Assembly: GCA_022828595.1 (NCBI GenBank)
Contig: JAKGHH010000001.1
Span: 117,626,999-117,690,998, forward strand
Length of the DNA stretch: 64,000 bases
DNA from: Nelumbo lutea
Lineage: Eukaryota; Streptophyta; Magnoliopsida; Proteales; Nelumbonaceae
Direction of reading: 5' to 3'
Shown: positions 45,781 to 56,704 of the stretch, piece after piece
How positions within the stretch are numbered: the stretch's first letter is position 1
How the letters are laid out: each line of letters opens with the position of its first letter
Position numbers and translations under genes: made by a program
The notes under the pieces: generated by a model
What the model was told of the DNA's origin: nothing
Database searches by the model: none
The model's input: only the letters and a program-made list of their open reading frames with translations

Positions 45781-46449
45781 GTTGGGTATGATTACTCTTA
45801 CGTCTGTCAATTCGGCTATCGTCCTTTCTACTGGGACAGAACCATCACTGCCTAACTGTCTCTCTAACTGGAGATGGCGGTGTTAGGTGGCGGTGGCAGG
45901 TGGCCGTTTAGAGTGCGATCGTCAAGCGTCAGATCCCAAGCCAGTCAAGTGTGGTGCCCTTGGGAACGGACTTCCTCAGTGTCAGGCATAGTACGATTTG
46001 TTTGGTTTTGGTGCCATGAAGGTGTGGAGTGGTGAGCGAGGCGAAGTCTTGAGTTCGGAGGTATGTATAGGGTAGGTCAATTCGGCGAGGGGTATCCCGG
46101 GCTGTTACAAGGCAGACCAGTTCGGCGAGGTGTACCCCAAGCTGTTACCAGGTAGGTCAGTTCGGCGAGGTATGTCCTGAACAGTTGCAAGGCAGGTCAG
46201 TTCGGCGAGGTGTATCCCGAGCTGTTATCGGGTAGATCAGTTCGGCGAAGTATGTCCCGAACTGTTGCAAGGTAGGCCAGTGGATTACTTTCCGGTTTGG
46301 GGCCAAGGGTGAGTTCGGGCCCCTAGTAGGGAGTTCGGTCCGCTGGTTTCTCCTCTTGGTGAAAACGCCTTAGGCTTGCTTTTGTGTCGAGCTATTGCTT
46401 TTGCCACGTGTCGCATAACTGTGAGGTCGGGCCAAATCATCCTTCACCA
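45781..46449 (-). repeat. Element 2 3' LTR (outer end truncated)
   Basis: It matches 55340-56048 of the other LTR at roughly 90% by eye. The inner end is canonical (TGGTGAAGG on the minus strand). The counterpart of 55092-55339 is missing. It includes five 40-bp tandem repeats at 46072-46271. Confidence 0.88.
46072..46271. repeat. 40-bp tandem repeat in LTR, 5 units
   Basis: Unit type G(T/C)AGGTCAGTTCGGCGAGG followed by TGTATCCCGAGCTGTTACCAG, exactly 40 bp, five in a row. The partner LTR has six. Confidence 0.92.
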
Positions 46450-46944
46450 ATTGCCCCCCACTCCTCGCGCCAAGGGTCTTGCCCTGGTGCGGGGAGTTTT
46501 GCAAGGTGGTAAGTGGATTTGTCCCGTCCTTCGAATCTTGACTGTGCGAGTTGCATTTGCCAGGGTTCTTCAGTTCCGAAAAGGTGGGAAACGTGCCTAC
46601 TGCTCATGAATGTTGATGGTCGTGACAGCGCGCGTTTTAAATTTCAAAAATTTGCACCGCTGGGACGTGACAGTGGGTCATTTAAATTTGAAGAAAGCGC
46701 ACCTCTGTCATTCTGAAGGGACGTGCGCTGGCGGTTTTTGTCAGTTGCAGGGGGACGTGCGGTGCGGTTAGTTTCAGAAAGACGTGCGTCGGCGCGACGT
46801 CGGTTTCAAAAGACGCGTGCTGACGTTTCGCTCTTTTCGGAAAGACGTGCGCCAATCACGTCTCGACCTTAGGGGACGTGCTGTCAGCGCGAATGTGGGC
46901 CATCGGATCATCTTCGATCTGCATGGTTGGTTCTTGGTTACTGT

Positions 46945-46956
46945 AGCTATAAATAG
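46945..46956 (+). promoter_or_regulatory. TATA box of element 2 antisense gene
   Basis: CTATAAATAGTGGG about 205 bp before the ATG at 47155. The equivalent position in element 1 also has TATAAATAG. Confidence 0.6.
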
Positions 46957-47154
46957 TGGGGGACCCTAGTCGATTTGTCACTTCTACGGTTTGCCTATTG
47001 AGCTCGCGTCCAACTTTTCAGCTCGCATCCAAGTTTTTCAGCTCGCGTCTAGGTTGGTTACTTAGCCTCCGAGGTTTTTTGGCTTGTTCCCATCTCCGGA
47101 GCCTTCAAAACTTCCTTCCGGTGATTACCTTCCTGAATCCACCTATTTTCCTCG

Positions 47155-49131
47155 ATGTCTACCTTTGATAGCTCAGACGACTCTTCAAGTAGGACTGATG
47201 TAGGTTCTACAAACCGAGCTGTATCCCCCGACTGCCTTAGTGATCCCGAGGTGGAACTTGAGGATGACTATGAACCCGTAGGCCGAGCAGCTTCGGGCAG
47301 TTTGGCGTCTACCTCTCGCCGAGGTCGGATGCTAGATAGGTTTGGTCCCTCAACCATGACGCCCGAGGGGCTCCAATCTATACTCATGTCTTACAATATG
47401 CCTGGGGGGTATACATATTTCATTCCCTCGGGTAGTTTTCCTTGGGAACACGGTCCTGACAAGATCGTGATTTTTCGAGAGCAGCTCGCCACGGGGCTGC
47501 AACTGCCTTTCCACCCCCTTTTAGTTGAAGTCATAAACCACTTTGGCGTTACCATTAGCCAACTTCAACCAAACTCTATTCGGAACCTAGTGGGGACAGT
47601 CTCCCTTTTCTACGAACAGAATTTTCCTTTAGACTTGGAGATATTCTCCTCCATCTTGATGCTTAAGAGACAAATGGGTTCTCTTCCTGGGGGAAGACGG
47701 GCATATTACCTTTCTCCTCGCCCGGGCTTTAAGCTTCTGCACGATCTTCCTAATAAAGTCTCGGCATGGAAGTGGGACTACTTCGGATTGCGAAGTGCGC
47801 AAGGATGGCCCTTTCAGACCGGGTGGGGTGAGGCCGCTCCTGATTCTGGTGACACTCTCGACAAAGAGACAGTGAAGGGCCTCCGGCAATGGGCACGACA
47901 AGGTTTAAAGTGTCATGAGTACTTGACGGAGGCCAAGCTTATTGCGGCCAGTTTGAGTTCGGGTAGGTTTCTAGTTTTGCGATTTCTTGTTTGCTTTTTT
48001 CCTTTTTTTTTCTGATGTCGAACTCGTTTCTACAGTTGTGATGGATGCGGAGAGAACTCGTGGGGGGCGCCTGTTCCAAGGCATGAAGAGGAGGAAGCGA
48101 GTGGCCAAGCGAACTCGTACCAAGCTGCCCCCGGATGGGGAGCCTCAAGTTCTAGGCCACACGCCGGAGGATCTGCCGAGGGAGCCCGAGGTGACTCTGT
48201 CGATGTATGAAACTATCGGGGCGCCTTACGCTGAGACTACTCATACAGGTGCTCCCGCATACTCCAGTGCTCCTGCTCACTCTGGGTCCGCTCATACGCG
48301 AGCTGGGCCCTCGGGCTCGGGAGCTCAGGGGAACTTCAGGAGCGTGTTGACGCCGAACTATGCTCTTTAGAAGAGTAGGGAGGCTACTTTCCCCGAGGAG
48401 ATAGCGGTGTGGACCGATCTTCCTTCGAATCAGGTCACCTGCCGCGCCGTAACACACGCTATGGTGGTAAGTCAGATTTCGTCTGCCTTCACTTTCTATC
48501 GCTTTTGCTGCTGTTGCTCACTTGTTTCTTTTGGTAGGTGAATTCTTCAATTCATGCCTTGGCGGCCCAAGTGGAGAGGAGCTCGCGACAGGCGCGAGCT
48601 GCTGAGGCTGCCGCCCATGCTGCTGAAGAGGTTTTCTGTGCCGTCGAGGCGAACACCCGAGCTACTGAGGCGGCCGCTTATGCTGTCGAAGAATCTGCTC
48701 GCATTGCCATGGCCAAAGAGGCGATGTCTCAGCGTGACACCGAGGCCATGGGGGTAGTCGTCAAACACATGGCGGATTTGAAGTTGGACTTGCAGCATCA
48801 AGTCGAATATCTTCAGGAGGACATCAGGGAGAAGACGTAGATTTTTTCCCAATGTATTGAAGACGCCAAGAAGAAGGTTGTTGAAGACTATATTGCTTCT
48901 CTACGTTTTGACGATCTGATAGTGGATTCTTACAGAAGGGGGCTCAAGCTGAGCCGGTGGATGATCCAGAACACGTACCCTGACCTCGATGTTAGTGCCA
49001 TATCCACTTCGCGTATAACTCAGGAGATGGCCAATGCTGCCGATGGCGAGCCAGACTCTGAAGGAGAGGCAGGGCCTTCGGGTGTTGTTGAAGTGCCTTC
49101 TAATGGCAAAGAAGTAGCTCCGGGCATGTAA
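47155..49131 (+). CDS. Antisense gene of element 2 (putative gypsy-type 'transposase' domain protein)
   Basis: This lies on the strand opposite gag-pol, between integrase and the 3' LTR, a position typical of Tat elements. The probable exons are 47155-47961, 48037-48471 and 48538-49131, with GT/AG junctions (donor GGGTAGG, acceptor TTTCTACAG; donor GGTAAGTC, acceptor TTGGTAG). The N-terminal part (to about residue 60) is Ser/acidic. Then comes the conserved domain with MPGGYTYFIPSGSFPWE, ISQLQPNSIRNLVGT and RAYYLSPRPGFKLLHDLPNK. The second exon is basic (RRKRVAKRTRTK). The third is Ala/Glu-rich and probably coiled coil, ending SRWMIQNTYPDLDVSAISTS. A TAG at 48361-48369 and another at 48838-48840 interrupt exons 2 and 3 unless edited or mis-sequenced. 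The function of this family is unknown. It could be a regulator or a captured host gene. Confidence 0.65.
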
Positions 49132-49442
49132 AGATAATCTTTTTTTTTTAAGTGCCTTCTGATGGCCAATGTACTCTTGTTTCTTGCAACGGAATAGATA
49201 AATCTTTTTGCCCATGTTCCTTTTTCCCGAACTGATTCTTTGTCGAACTAATAATATGCCATTTGTTCAGTTATTGTACTTTTGCGACCTGTTTTGCCGC
49301 GAAGGCTTTTGCAGCGAACTGATTTTTTCCCGAGCTGATAATATGCCCAACTTTTCTTTGCTTGTTTACGCCGAGGTTCCTCTTGGCTCCGCATCGTGGC
49401 CCATAGGACCTTATAGTGATTTCGTCCACTTCGCTTGGCGGT

Positions 49443-52400
49443 TTATAGGTAGTATCGCCTTAAGTTCACGATGTTCCACGCTTAAGGTACTAGTTTGCCT
49501 TCCAAGGTTTCGAGCTCGTATGCCCCCCGAGCGCTCTCTTTACTTTATAGGGCCCTTCTCAGTTTGGTCCAAGTTTGCACACGCCGGGTTCGGGCACCAT
49601 GATCTTGCGAAGGACCAGGTCACCGATTCGGAAGCTTCGTCACTTTACTCTAGCATTGTAGTAGCGAGCTACCTACTGCTGGTAGGCCGCTGTCCGGATG
49701 TGCGCGAGGTCCCTTACCTCGTCCAGTAGGTCAAGGTTGGTACGTAACTCATCTCTGTTTGTCTGATCGCCATATGTTTCTAGTCGCAATGTTGGTACTT
49801 CGATTTTCGTCGGGATAACTGCTTCAGTGCCGTAGGTGAGGTTGAAGGGGGTTTCTCCCGTGGCGGTTTTTTCTATAGTTCGGTGAGCCCACAAGACATT
49901 TGGTAGCTCTTCGGCCCACAATTCCTTAGCACGATCCAGACGTGCTTTCAGTCCGCGCAGGGTGGCTCTGTTCATTACTTCCGTCTGACCATTTGCTTGC
50001 GAGTGTGCGACTAATGTGAAGTTTTACCGAATCCCCATGTTCTGGCACCACTCTTGGAACTTGATATCCTCGAACTGCTTGCCGTTGTTGAAAATTAGCA
50101 TCGGAGGTAACCCGAAACGACATATTATGTTCTTCCAAAAGAAGTTATGTATGTTTCGGGCCGTAACAGTTGCCAGAGGTTCGACTTCTATCCATTTCGT
50201 GAAGTAATCTACTGCAACAACTAAGAATTTTCTTCCACCTGTTGCTGGCGGGAATGGCCCCAGGAGGTCGATGCCCCATTGTGCAAAGGGCCACGGGCTG
50301 GTGAGGTATTTGAGGTTGGAAGCAGACTGATGGTGGATATTGGCGTGTTTCTGACACTTGTCGCATTTTCTAATGAGTTCGACAGCTTCTGCCTTCATCG
50401 TTGGCCAGTAGTATCCTTGTCGAAGTGCTTTTTGGGCGAGTGCTCTGCCCCCCAAGTATCCGCCGCACAGACCTTCATGAGTGTCGCGGAGTACGAACTC
50501 GGCTTCGGCAGGTCGCAGGCAACGCAAGTAGGGGAGCGTGTAGGACCGTCGGTATAACCGTTCGTCTATTATGACGTATTTGGCTGCCTGGCACTGCACC
50601 CTCTTGGCCGCATTGCGTTATGCAGGGAGGGTTACGTCTATCAAGAAGCTCGTGAGTGGGTCGATCCAGCTCGGCTCTGCTTCGAGGACGGGAGCGACCT
50701 CCTCTGCCCCCCCGAGAATACTAGGCCAAGGTAAATCCTCTATGTACACGGTTCTCATGTTGTTGTGACTTGTGCTGGCTAACCGGGATAGAGCGTCGGC
50801 CTCAATGTTCTCTGACCTCGGGATTTGCCTGATGAAGTGTGACTGGAAGTTGAGCAGGGCCTCTTTAACTTTCGCCAAATATGCGATCATGGAGAGCTCG
50901 CGTGCTTCATACTCGCCCGTAACTTGGTTGACCACGAGCAGGGAATCGCTGCAGATGACCAAGTGCTTTGCCTTTACCTTTCGCGCCAGGATCAGCCTGG
51001 CTATCAGTGCTTCGTACTCTACCTCGTTGTTGGATGCCGCGAACTCAAAGTGTAGTGCATATTCTAATTTTGTGCCGCCCGGGTTGCATAAGACTATTCT
51101 AGCCCCGCTGCCTTGCTGGTTCGAGGAACCATCCACGTGAAGGATCCAGGGCTCCTCATCCCAGTTCGCGTTTTGCCTAACCAGGAGAGATGCCACACTG
51201 GCTGCTACTTCACGGGGTTCAGACTTTATTGGCTCGGGAGCTCCGGGTTTGCCCGAACTGGGGACCTCAGGCTCGACCTGTAGGGCTTCGTGGCTGAAAG
51301 TGCACTCGGAGATAAAATCTGCCAAAGCTTGGACCTTAATTGCGTCCGGGGTTTGTACTGGAGATCGTACTCGCTGAGTTCGATGGCCCATTTCGTCAGT
51401 CTACTGGAGACCTCGGGCTTCAGCAAAACTTATCTTAGGGGTTTGTCGGTTAAGACAACGACGGTGTAAGCTTGGAAGTACGGGCGGAGTTTCCGAGCTG
51501 ATATCACCAGTGCGTAGGCAATTTTTTCTATCTGCGAGTACCTTGTTTCTGCTCCCTGCAGAATTTTACTAACATAATAGACCGGCCGCTGGACCCGATC
51601 TACTTGTTTTACTAATACCAAACTGACCACTTCGTCGCTCGCCGAGAGGTACAGTTCTAAGACCTCGCCCTCCTCGGGTCTGGCTAAGGTTGGTATGGTG
51701 GTGAGGTAAGTCTTTAGCTCATCGAACGCGAGCTGGCAATCTCAGGTCCATTCGAACCCTTTGCTTTTGATTGCCTTGAAGAAAGGCAGACAGCGGTCTG
51801 CCGACTTGGACATGAAGCGGCTCAGAGCGGCTATGCGGCCGTTTGGCATTTGAACTTCTTTTACTTTCCGAGGTGGTATCATATCAAGGATGGCCTTTAT
51901 TTTGTTCGGGTTGGCCTCAATGTTGCGCCGGTTGACAATGTACCCTAGGAACTTATCCGAGGTGACACCGAAGACACACTTGTTTGGGTTTAGTCTCATG
52001 TTATACTAATGCAGAATTTGGAAGACAGAATCCAAGTCTTTTATTAATTCTCGCGAAAACTGTGTTCTGACGACCATTCGTCTACATAACATTCGATTTT
52101 CGTGCCAATCAAAGGCCGAAAAAGTTTATTTACAAGTCTTTGAAAGGTCGCACCAGCATTCTTTAGCACGAAGGGCATGACCTTGTAACAGTACAAGCCA
52201 AACTCGGTAATGAAACTGGTTTTTTCTTGGTCGAACAGGTCCATCTTAATCTGGTTATAGCCTGAGTAGGCTTCCAGGAAGCTTAGCAGCTCGTGTCCCG
52301 AGGTCGCGTCCACCAAGCAGTCAATTTGGGGCAGGGGGAAGCAGTCTTTTGGGCAAGCTCGGTTTAGGTCGGTGTAGTTGACGCACATGCGCCACTTGCC

Positions 52401-53215
52401 GTTGGCTTTTTTCACCAGCACTGGGTTGGCTACCCAGCTCGGGTAACGAACTTCCCTTATGAAGTCCGCTGCGAGGAGTTTTTCGACTTCTTCGTCAACC
52501 GCCCTCCAGCGCTCCGGGGCTATGTTGCGTTTCTTCTGTCTAATGGGTCTGACTACAGGGTTAGTGTTAAGCTTGTGAGTTATAAGGCCGGGGTCAATAC
52601 CGGGCATATCCACCGCGGACCATGCAAAAATGTCTAAATTTTGGAGTAAGAAACTCACCAATTCAGTTCGCAAAGGCTCATTGACGGAGGCACCGATCTG
52701 TAGTGTTCGCGTCGGATCTATAGCCGAGGCCGGGACGGTGACTGTTTCCTCAATGGGCGAAGCTCGTTCCTCACCCTACTCCGCAGGTCGCTCTAGTTCG
52801 AGATCGTCGGCTGCCTTGGTTTTTCCCTTCAGGGCGGCAACATAGCATTTGCGGGACTCAAGTTGGTCGCCCCGCGCTACCCCCACACTGAAGTCCGTGG
52901 GGAACTTCATTGCCAGATAATAGGTGGAGACCACTACACGCAGAATATGCGTAATTGGTCGCCCTATTATGGCGTTGTATGGGGAGGGGGTCGCGACCAC
53001 CAGGAAATCGTGGTTGAGTCTTACTGTACACGGCCATGTGCCGACTTCCACAGGTACTGTTATTTTTCCCAAGGGCCTGACTTCCTCTCCGTTGAAGCCT
53101 ACCAGAGGAGTGTGAACGGGTTTCAAATCGCTTTTCTGCAACTGCAGCTGGTCGAACACCGATTTGCATAGTATGTCCGCCGAACTGCCTGAGTTTACCA
53201 GTATGCGCCGGACTT
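49443..53215 (-). pseudogene. Element 2 pol: protease, RT, RNase H, aRNase H, integrase (broken)
   Basis: Protease: the active-site motif reads VNSGSSADILC near 53165-53195, with the catalytic Asp changed to Asn (codon AAC at 53193-53195). RT: 52673 down to about 51740, with PSWVANPVLVKKANGKWRM. The YVDD box at about 52080-52090 is split by a one-base deletion (YVDE then a new frame). RNase H: 51630-51300. Second RNase H: 51170-50880 (HVDGSSNQQGSGA, SNNEVEYEALI). Integrase: 50600-49443, with CDKCQKHANI and WGIDLLGPF. The second catalytic Asp of the DNG motif has become Asn (codon at 50087-50089), while the GQTEV glutamate is present. Most breaks are TAG, TAA or TGA single-base changes. Five long open blocks remain, so it is younger than element 1. 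Confidence 0.85.
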
Positions 53216-55006
53216 CGAAGTCGCTGACCTTAGCTTTATCACGTGGATGGTTCCCTGGACTGGCCTTTCTTCTAGGGGAGGTCGTTGCAAGGTTTTGGCC
53301 GGTCTATTGCTCGGCTCGGGGACATCCTTCCCGTGTTTCCCTTGCCGACTTGCTTTATTACTATTGTCATAATGTACAAAATTTCTTAAGTACCGGCGAC
53401 GGATGAGTCCTTCTATCTCGTCACAGAGATTATTACATTGCTCGGTACTATGACCGTGATCTTTATGAAAACTACAATATAAATTTTTGTTCCTCTCGTT
53501 GGGGTTGCTCTTCAGGCGAGGTGGCCACTTTACATAAGGGGCATCCTTGATCGTCATCAGGATCTCGGTCCGCCTTGTGTTCAATGGTGTGTAATCCGTC
53601 CGAACTGCTAAGGGAGCTTGGGACGGCTGGCTTGGCTTCGCCTCTCGGTTGTGGCCTCTTCTATCACTGGGGTTGGAGGGCTCGCCTTTTCTTTTTCTTT
53701 TTTCAATCCCTCCTTCGTTTCTCGGGTTGATCTCTTCTTCTGTTCTCATAAACTTGTCTGCGAGTTTGAGGAAGTCGGCCATGGTTGCTGGCTGGCTGGC
53801 TACTATGTGCCATTTGAACTCTTTATGAGTCACTCCTCTTTTGGTCGCGGCGAGCTGTACCGCGGGGTCTAACCGAGGGATCTGCAAACATGCTTCATTG
53901 AACCATTTGATGTAGCTCCGGATGGGTTCTCTCTCTCTTTGGATCACCCCGAAGATACTATCCTCAGTTTTTGGACACCTTTTGCTGGTAACAAAGTGTG
54001 CAGTGAAGATCTGCACGAACTGGGGCCAGCTTTTTATTGACCCGGAAGCTAGGTTCTGGTACTAAGTGCAGACCACCCCTTTGAAGGTGGTGGTGAAGGC
54101 CACGCACATGCATGACTCGCTTGCCCTAGCGAGGTGCATTTGCGACTGAAATGCGTCGACGTGGTCGTTGGGGTCAAAGGACCCATTATACTTGTCCAAA
54201 GAAGGGAGTTTGAAATCTCTAGGCAAGGGGACTGCCAAAAGTTCTGCTGAAAGGGGGGAAGGAACTGAGAGAATGGGGACGGTTTTTACCTCGCCCGAGC
54301 TCATTTCTTCCTTGCCTCTGAGCTCGGGTAGCACGTGGGTAGCAGTTCGGGTGAAGCTGGCCTGCTGCTAAGGCGCTGAAGCGGTTCTCCGTGAGTGGGA
54401 ACTCGGGCTTAGAGCACCGAGGTGACTTTGTTGGCGAGGTTCTTGACCCACCCGCGGGTTGCGAGGCGGGGGTGATCTTTCTTTGCTTTCGGCCCGGGGA
54501 TGAGCCCTGACTGTTAGGGGGGTTCTGCGGTCGAGAAGCCTCTCCTTGGTGGGGTCATCCACCTTGGGGGGAGGCCTTGACCAACTTTGAAACAGGGTGC
54601 CGGGGGGGGGGAGCGACTGGTTCAAGGGTAGCTGAGGGAATTGTTGTTGATAATGGTGTTGGGAGAGGTGGTGCAACACCTGGTGTTGCTGGAGTTGGTG
54701 CTGCTGGAATTGTTGCATTTGGGCCTGCATTGCCCGCATGCATTGCATCAGATCATCTATCTAGTTTTGGCGGGCTGCCAGTGGGACAACAGTTGGTTCC
54801 GCGAAGTTCGTTTCGATGGGGAGTGGGAGAGGGATGTTCAGCGAGGGAGTGTTCAGAGGTGCCACCGCATGTGGCACATTCAAACTTGGGATCCCATCCA
54901 CTGAAAGGGGGATGGTGAACTGCCCAATGCACACCGCCGGAGCATGAAGTTGCTCTCCGGTAGTGGCTGTTTTGGTTCCACATCCGACACTGCTGGAGGA
55001 GGCCAT
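53195..55006 (-). pseudogene. Element 2 gag (one frame, three TAG-type stops)
   Basis: The frame is continuous from ATG at 55006 (MASSSSVGCGTKTATTG) to TAA at 53195, broken only by in-frame TAG codons near 54759, 54368 and 54062. Domains in order: Pro/Gln-rich region with a QAQMQQFQQHQLQQHQ stretch, the gag core FDPNDHVDAFQSQMHL (54150-54200), a basic region, and CSFHKDHGHSTEQC (zinc-knuckle-like) near 53440-53480. The protease frame overlaps the end of gag in a different phase. Confidence 0.82.
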
Positions 55007-55072
55007 TTCAGTGTTGGAGTTTTTGAAAGAAGGGTAGGTAGAAGAGATTTAGAGGGAGGCTTTTAGAAGCGT

Positions 55073-55089
55073 TCCCACAGACGACGCCA
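55073..55089 (-). other. Element 2 primer binding site
   Basis: Minus-strand TGGCGTCGTCTGTGGGA starts two bases inside the 5' LTR end (…CCATCA). It resembles the tRNA-Asp-like TGGCGCCGT sites used by this lineage. Confidence 0.7.
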
Positions 55090-55091
55090 AT

Positions 55092-56048
55092 TGATGGAGC
55101 GCAATCCGGTCGGTCTTAGCTGTCAACGAACTCGCCTCTGAGCTGGAGCATCGGGGAGCCTGAAACGGGAAAAATGAGAGAACTCCGGGGGGAACCCAGT
55201 GTGATAACTCCGAAGCTCAAGTCAGTAATCTCTCAAAGGCAAAGTGTAGACCAGATGGCGCAAAGTTCACATACCTTGTTCGTTGGGGGCAGGGGGCTCT
55301 TATAATCACTTCGCGCACTCGCTCCGAGGCCCTTGTCAGGTCGGGTATGATTACCCTTACGTCTGTCAATTCGGCCGTCATCCTTTCTGTTGGGACAGAA
55401 CCGTCACTGCCTAACCATCTCTCTAACTAGTGATGGCGATGTCAAGTGGCGGTGGTAGGTGGCCGTTTAGAGTGCGGCCGTCAAGCGTCAGATCCCAAGC
55501 CAGTCAGGTGCGGTGCCCTTGGGAACGGACTTCCTTAGTGTCAAGCATAGTACGGTTTGTTTGGTTTTGGTGCCCTGAAGGTGTGGAGTGGTGAGCGAGG
55601 CGAAGTCTTGAGTTCGGAGGTATGTATAGGGCAAGTCAGTTCGGCGAGGGGTATCCCGGGCTGTTACAAGGCAGGCCAGTTCGGCGAGGTGTATCCCGAG
55701 CTATTACCAAGTAGGTCAATTCGGTGAGGTATGTCCCGAACTGTTGCAAGGCAGGTCAGTTCGGCGAGGTGTATCCCGAGCTGTTACCAGGTAGGTCAAT
55801 TCGGCGAGGTATGTCCCGAACTATTGCAAGGCAGGTCAGTTCGGTGAGGTATGTCCCGAACTGTTGCAAGGCAGGCCAGTGGATTACTTTCCGGTTTGGG
55901 GCCAAGGGTGAGTTCGGGCCCCTAGTAGGGAGTTCGGTTCGCTGGTTTCTTCTCTTGGTGAAAACGCCTTAGGCTTGCTTTTGTGCCAAGCTGTTGCTTT
56001 TGCCATGTGTCGCATAGCTGTGAGGTCAGGCCAAATCATCCTTCATCA
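55092..56048 (-). repeat. Element 2 5' LTR (complete)
   Basis: 957 bp. On the minus strand it begins TGATGAAGG and ends GCTCCATCA. It includes six copies of the 40-bp tandem unit (55631-55870), against five in the other LTR. This accounts exactly for the 40-bp length difference of the shared parts (709 against 669 bp). Confidence 0.92.
55631..55870. repeat. 40-bp tandem repeat in LTR, 6 units
   Basis: Six adjoining 40-bp units of the same type as 46072-46271, alternating between two sub-types (…TGTATCCCGAGCTGTTACCAG and …TATGTCCCGAACTGTTGCAAG). Confidence 0.92.
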
Positions 56049-56153
56049 GTAGCTAATGCCGTTAAAGAAAAAGGAGAAGGAAAACAAAAACATGATCAAG
56101 TTGAACTGTTCCTTTATTGACCAAGACAGACCAAGGTAAAGGCACAAACTTAC

Positions 56154-56407
56154 TTGTTTGTAGTGAATAATCTCAGCTGGGTGTCCTCAAATTTCCCGAT
56201 TTGTCTCGGGATCCATAGATCTGTAACACAGAAGTAGATCAGTGGAGAAAAACAAAAATCTATAACAAGAATGAAAAGGAGTAGTAAAGAACTTACTCTG
56301 ATATCCCCTGGACAAGTTCTAGGAAGATCGAGGGAGGAATTCTTTAGTGGATGCAAAGGTGCAGAGGACAAGGAGACTTGGGACGCAGAGGGTCGAAGGG
56401 TTGCCAT
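56154..56407 (-). pseudogene. 5' exons of an unidentified gene with a plastid-leader-like N-terminus
   Basis: Exon 1 (56407-56297, 37 codons) reads MATLRPSASQVSLSSAPLHP and so on to PGDIR: Ser/Leu-rich and nearly free of acidic residues, like a chloroplast transit peptide. It ends at a GTAAGTTC donor. A 76-nt intron leads to a TTACAG acceptor and exon 2 (56220-56154: IYGSRDKSGNLRTP, then a CCC run that brings a TGA; one C fewer would keep the frame open to EIIHYKQ) with a GTAAGTTTG donor. Downstream exons should lie below 56050, where element 2 sits. I do not recognise the protein. Either element 2 inserted in its next intron, or this is another captured piece. Confidence 0.45.
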
Positions 56408-56577
56408 TGCGGATCATACAAAGAAGATGGGAAAGAAGAAAGTAGATAGAGCGAGCTTCCAGTCATGGAGGAGGTTGGATCACCATTTGTCTACAAGGGA
56501 GACGGAGAAACCAAGAAGGAATCGATTAATCCCTTCTGGTTTTTTCGAACACTGCTTCCTATCACCATGGAGCTTAA

Positions 56578-56688
56578 GGCTATGTTTGGTTTGATAGAAA
56601 ATAAAAGTGAAAACTAAATATTTCCTTCATCATTGAGGGTTTAGAGCTTTTCCTCAAATTTCTGTTTCTCTACCAACCAAATACAGCC
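56578..56688. mobile_element. PIF/Harbinger-like MITE
   Basis: 111 bp with inverted ends GGCTATGTTTGGTTTG and CCAACCAAATACAGCC. The flanks TAA and AAA differ at one base. The ends match the family at 29585-29703. Confidence 0.65.
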
Positions 56689-56704
56689 AAAATAAAATAA
56701 AATA

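Larger units (their letters stand above)
45781..56048 (-). mobile_element. LTR retrotransposon 2, Ty3/gypsy Tat lineage
   Basis: A 10.3-kb element read on the minus strand: 5' LTR (55092-56048), PBS (55073-55089), gag, protease, RT, RNase H, archaeal-type RNase H, integrase, antisense gene (+ strand), polypurine tract (46450-46466) and 3' LTR (45781-46449). The coding parts are better preserved than in element 1 but still broken. The 3' LTR lacks the ~250 bp that should form its outer end, so there is no target duplication to check. The LTR sequences differ from those of element 1, so it is a separate family. Confidence 0.92.

Noticed and set aside
44600..45790. Helitron as proven carrier of the gene fragments
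   Set aside because: I could not identify a 5' TC end, a 3' hairpin with CTRR, or an A|T insertion site, so only gene capture in general is proposed.
54577..54918. 113-codon plus ORF opposite element 2 gag
   Set aside because: The minus strand gives continuous gag homology; this ORF only reflects its Gln/Pro/Gly-rich codons.
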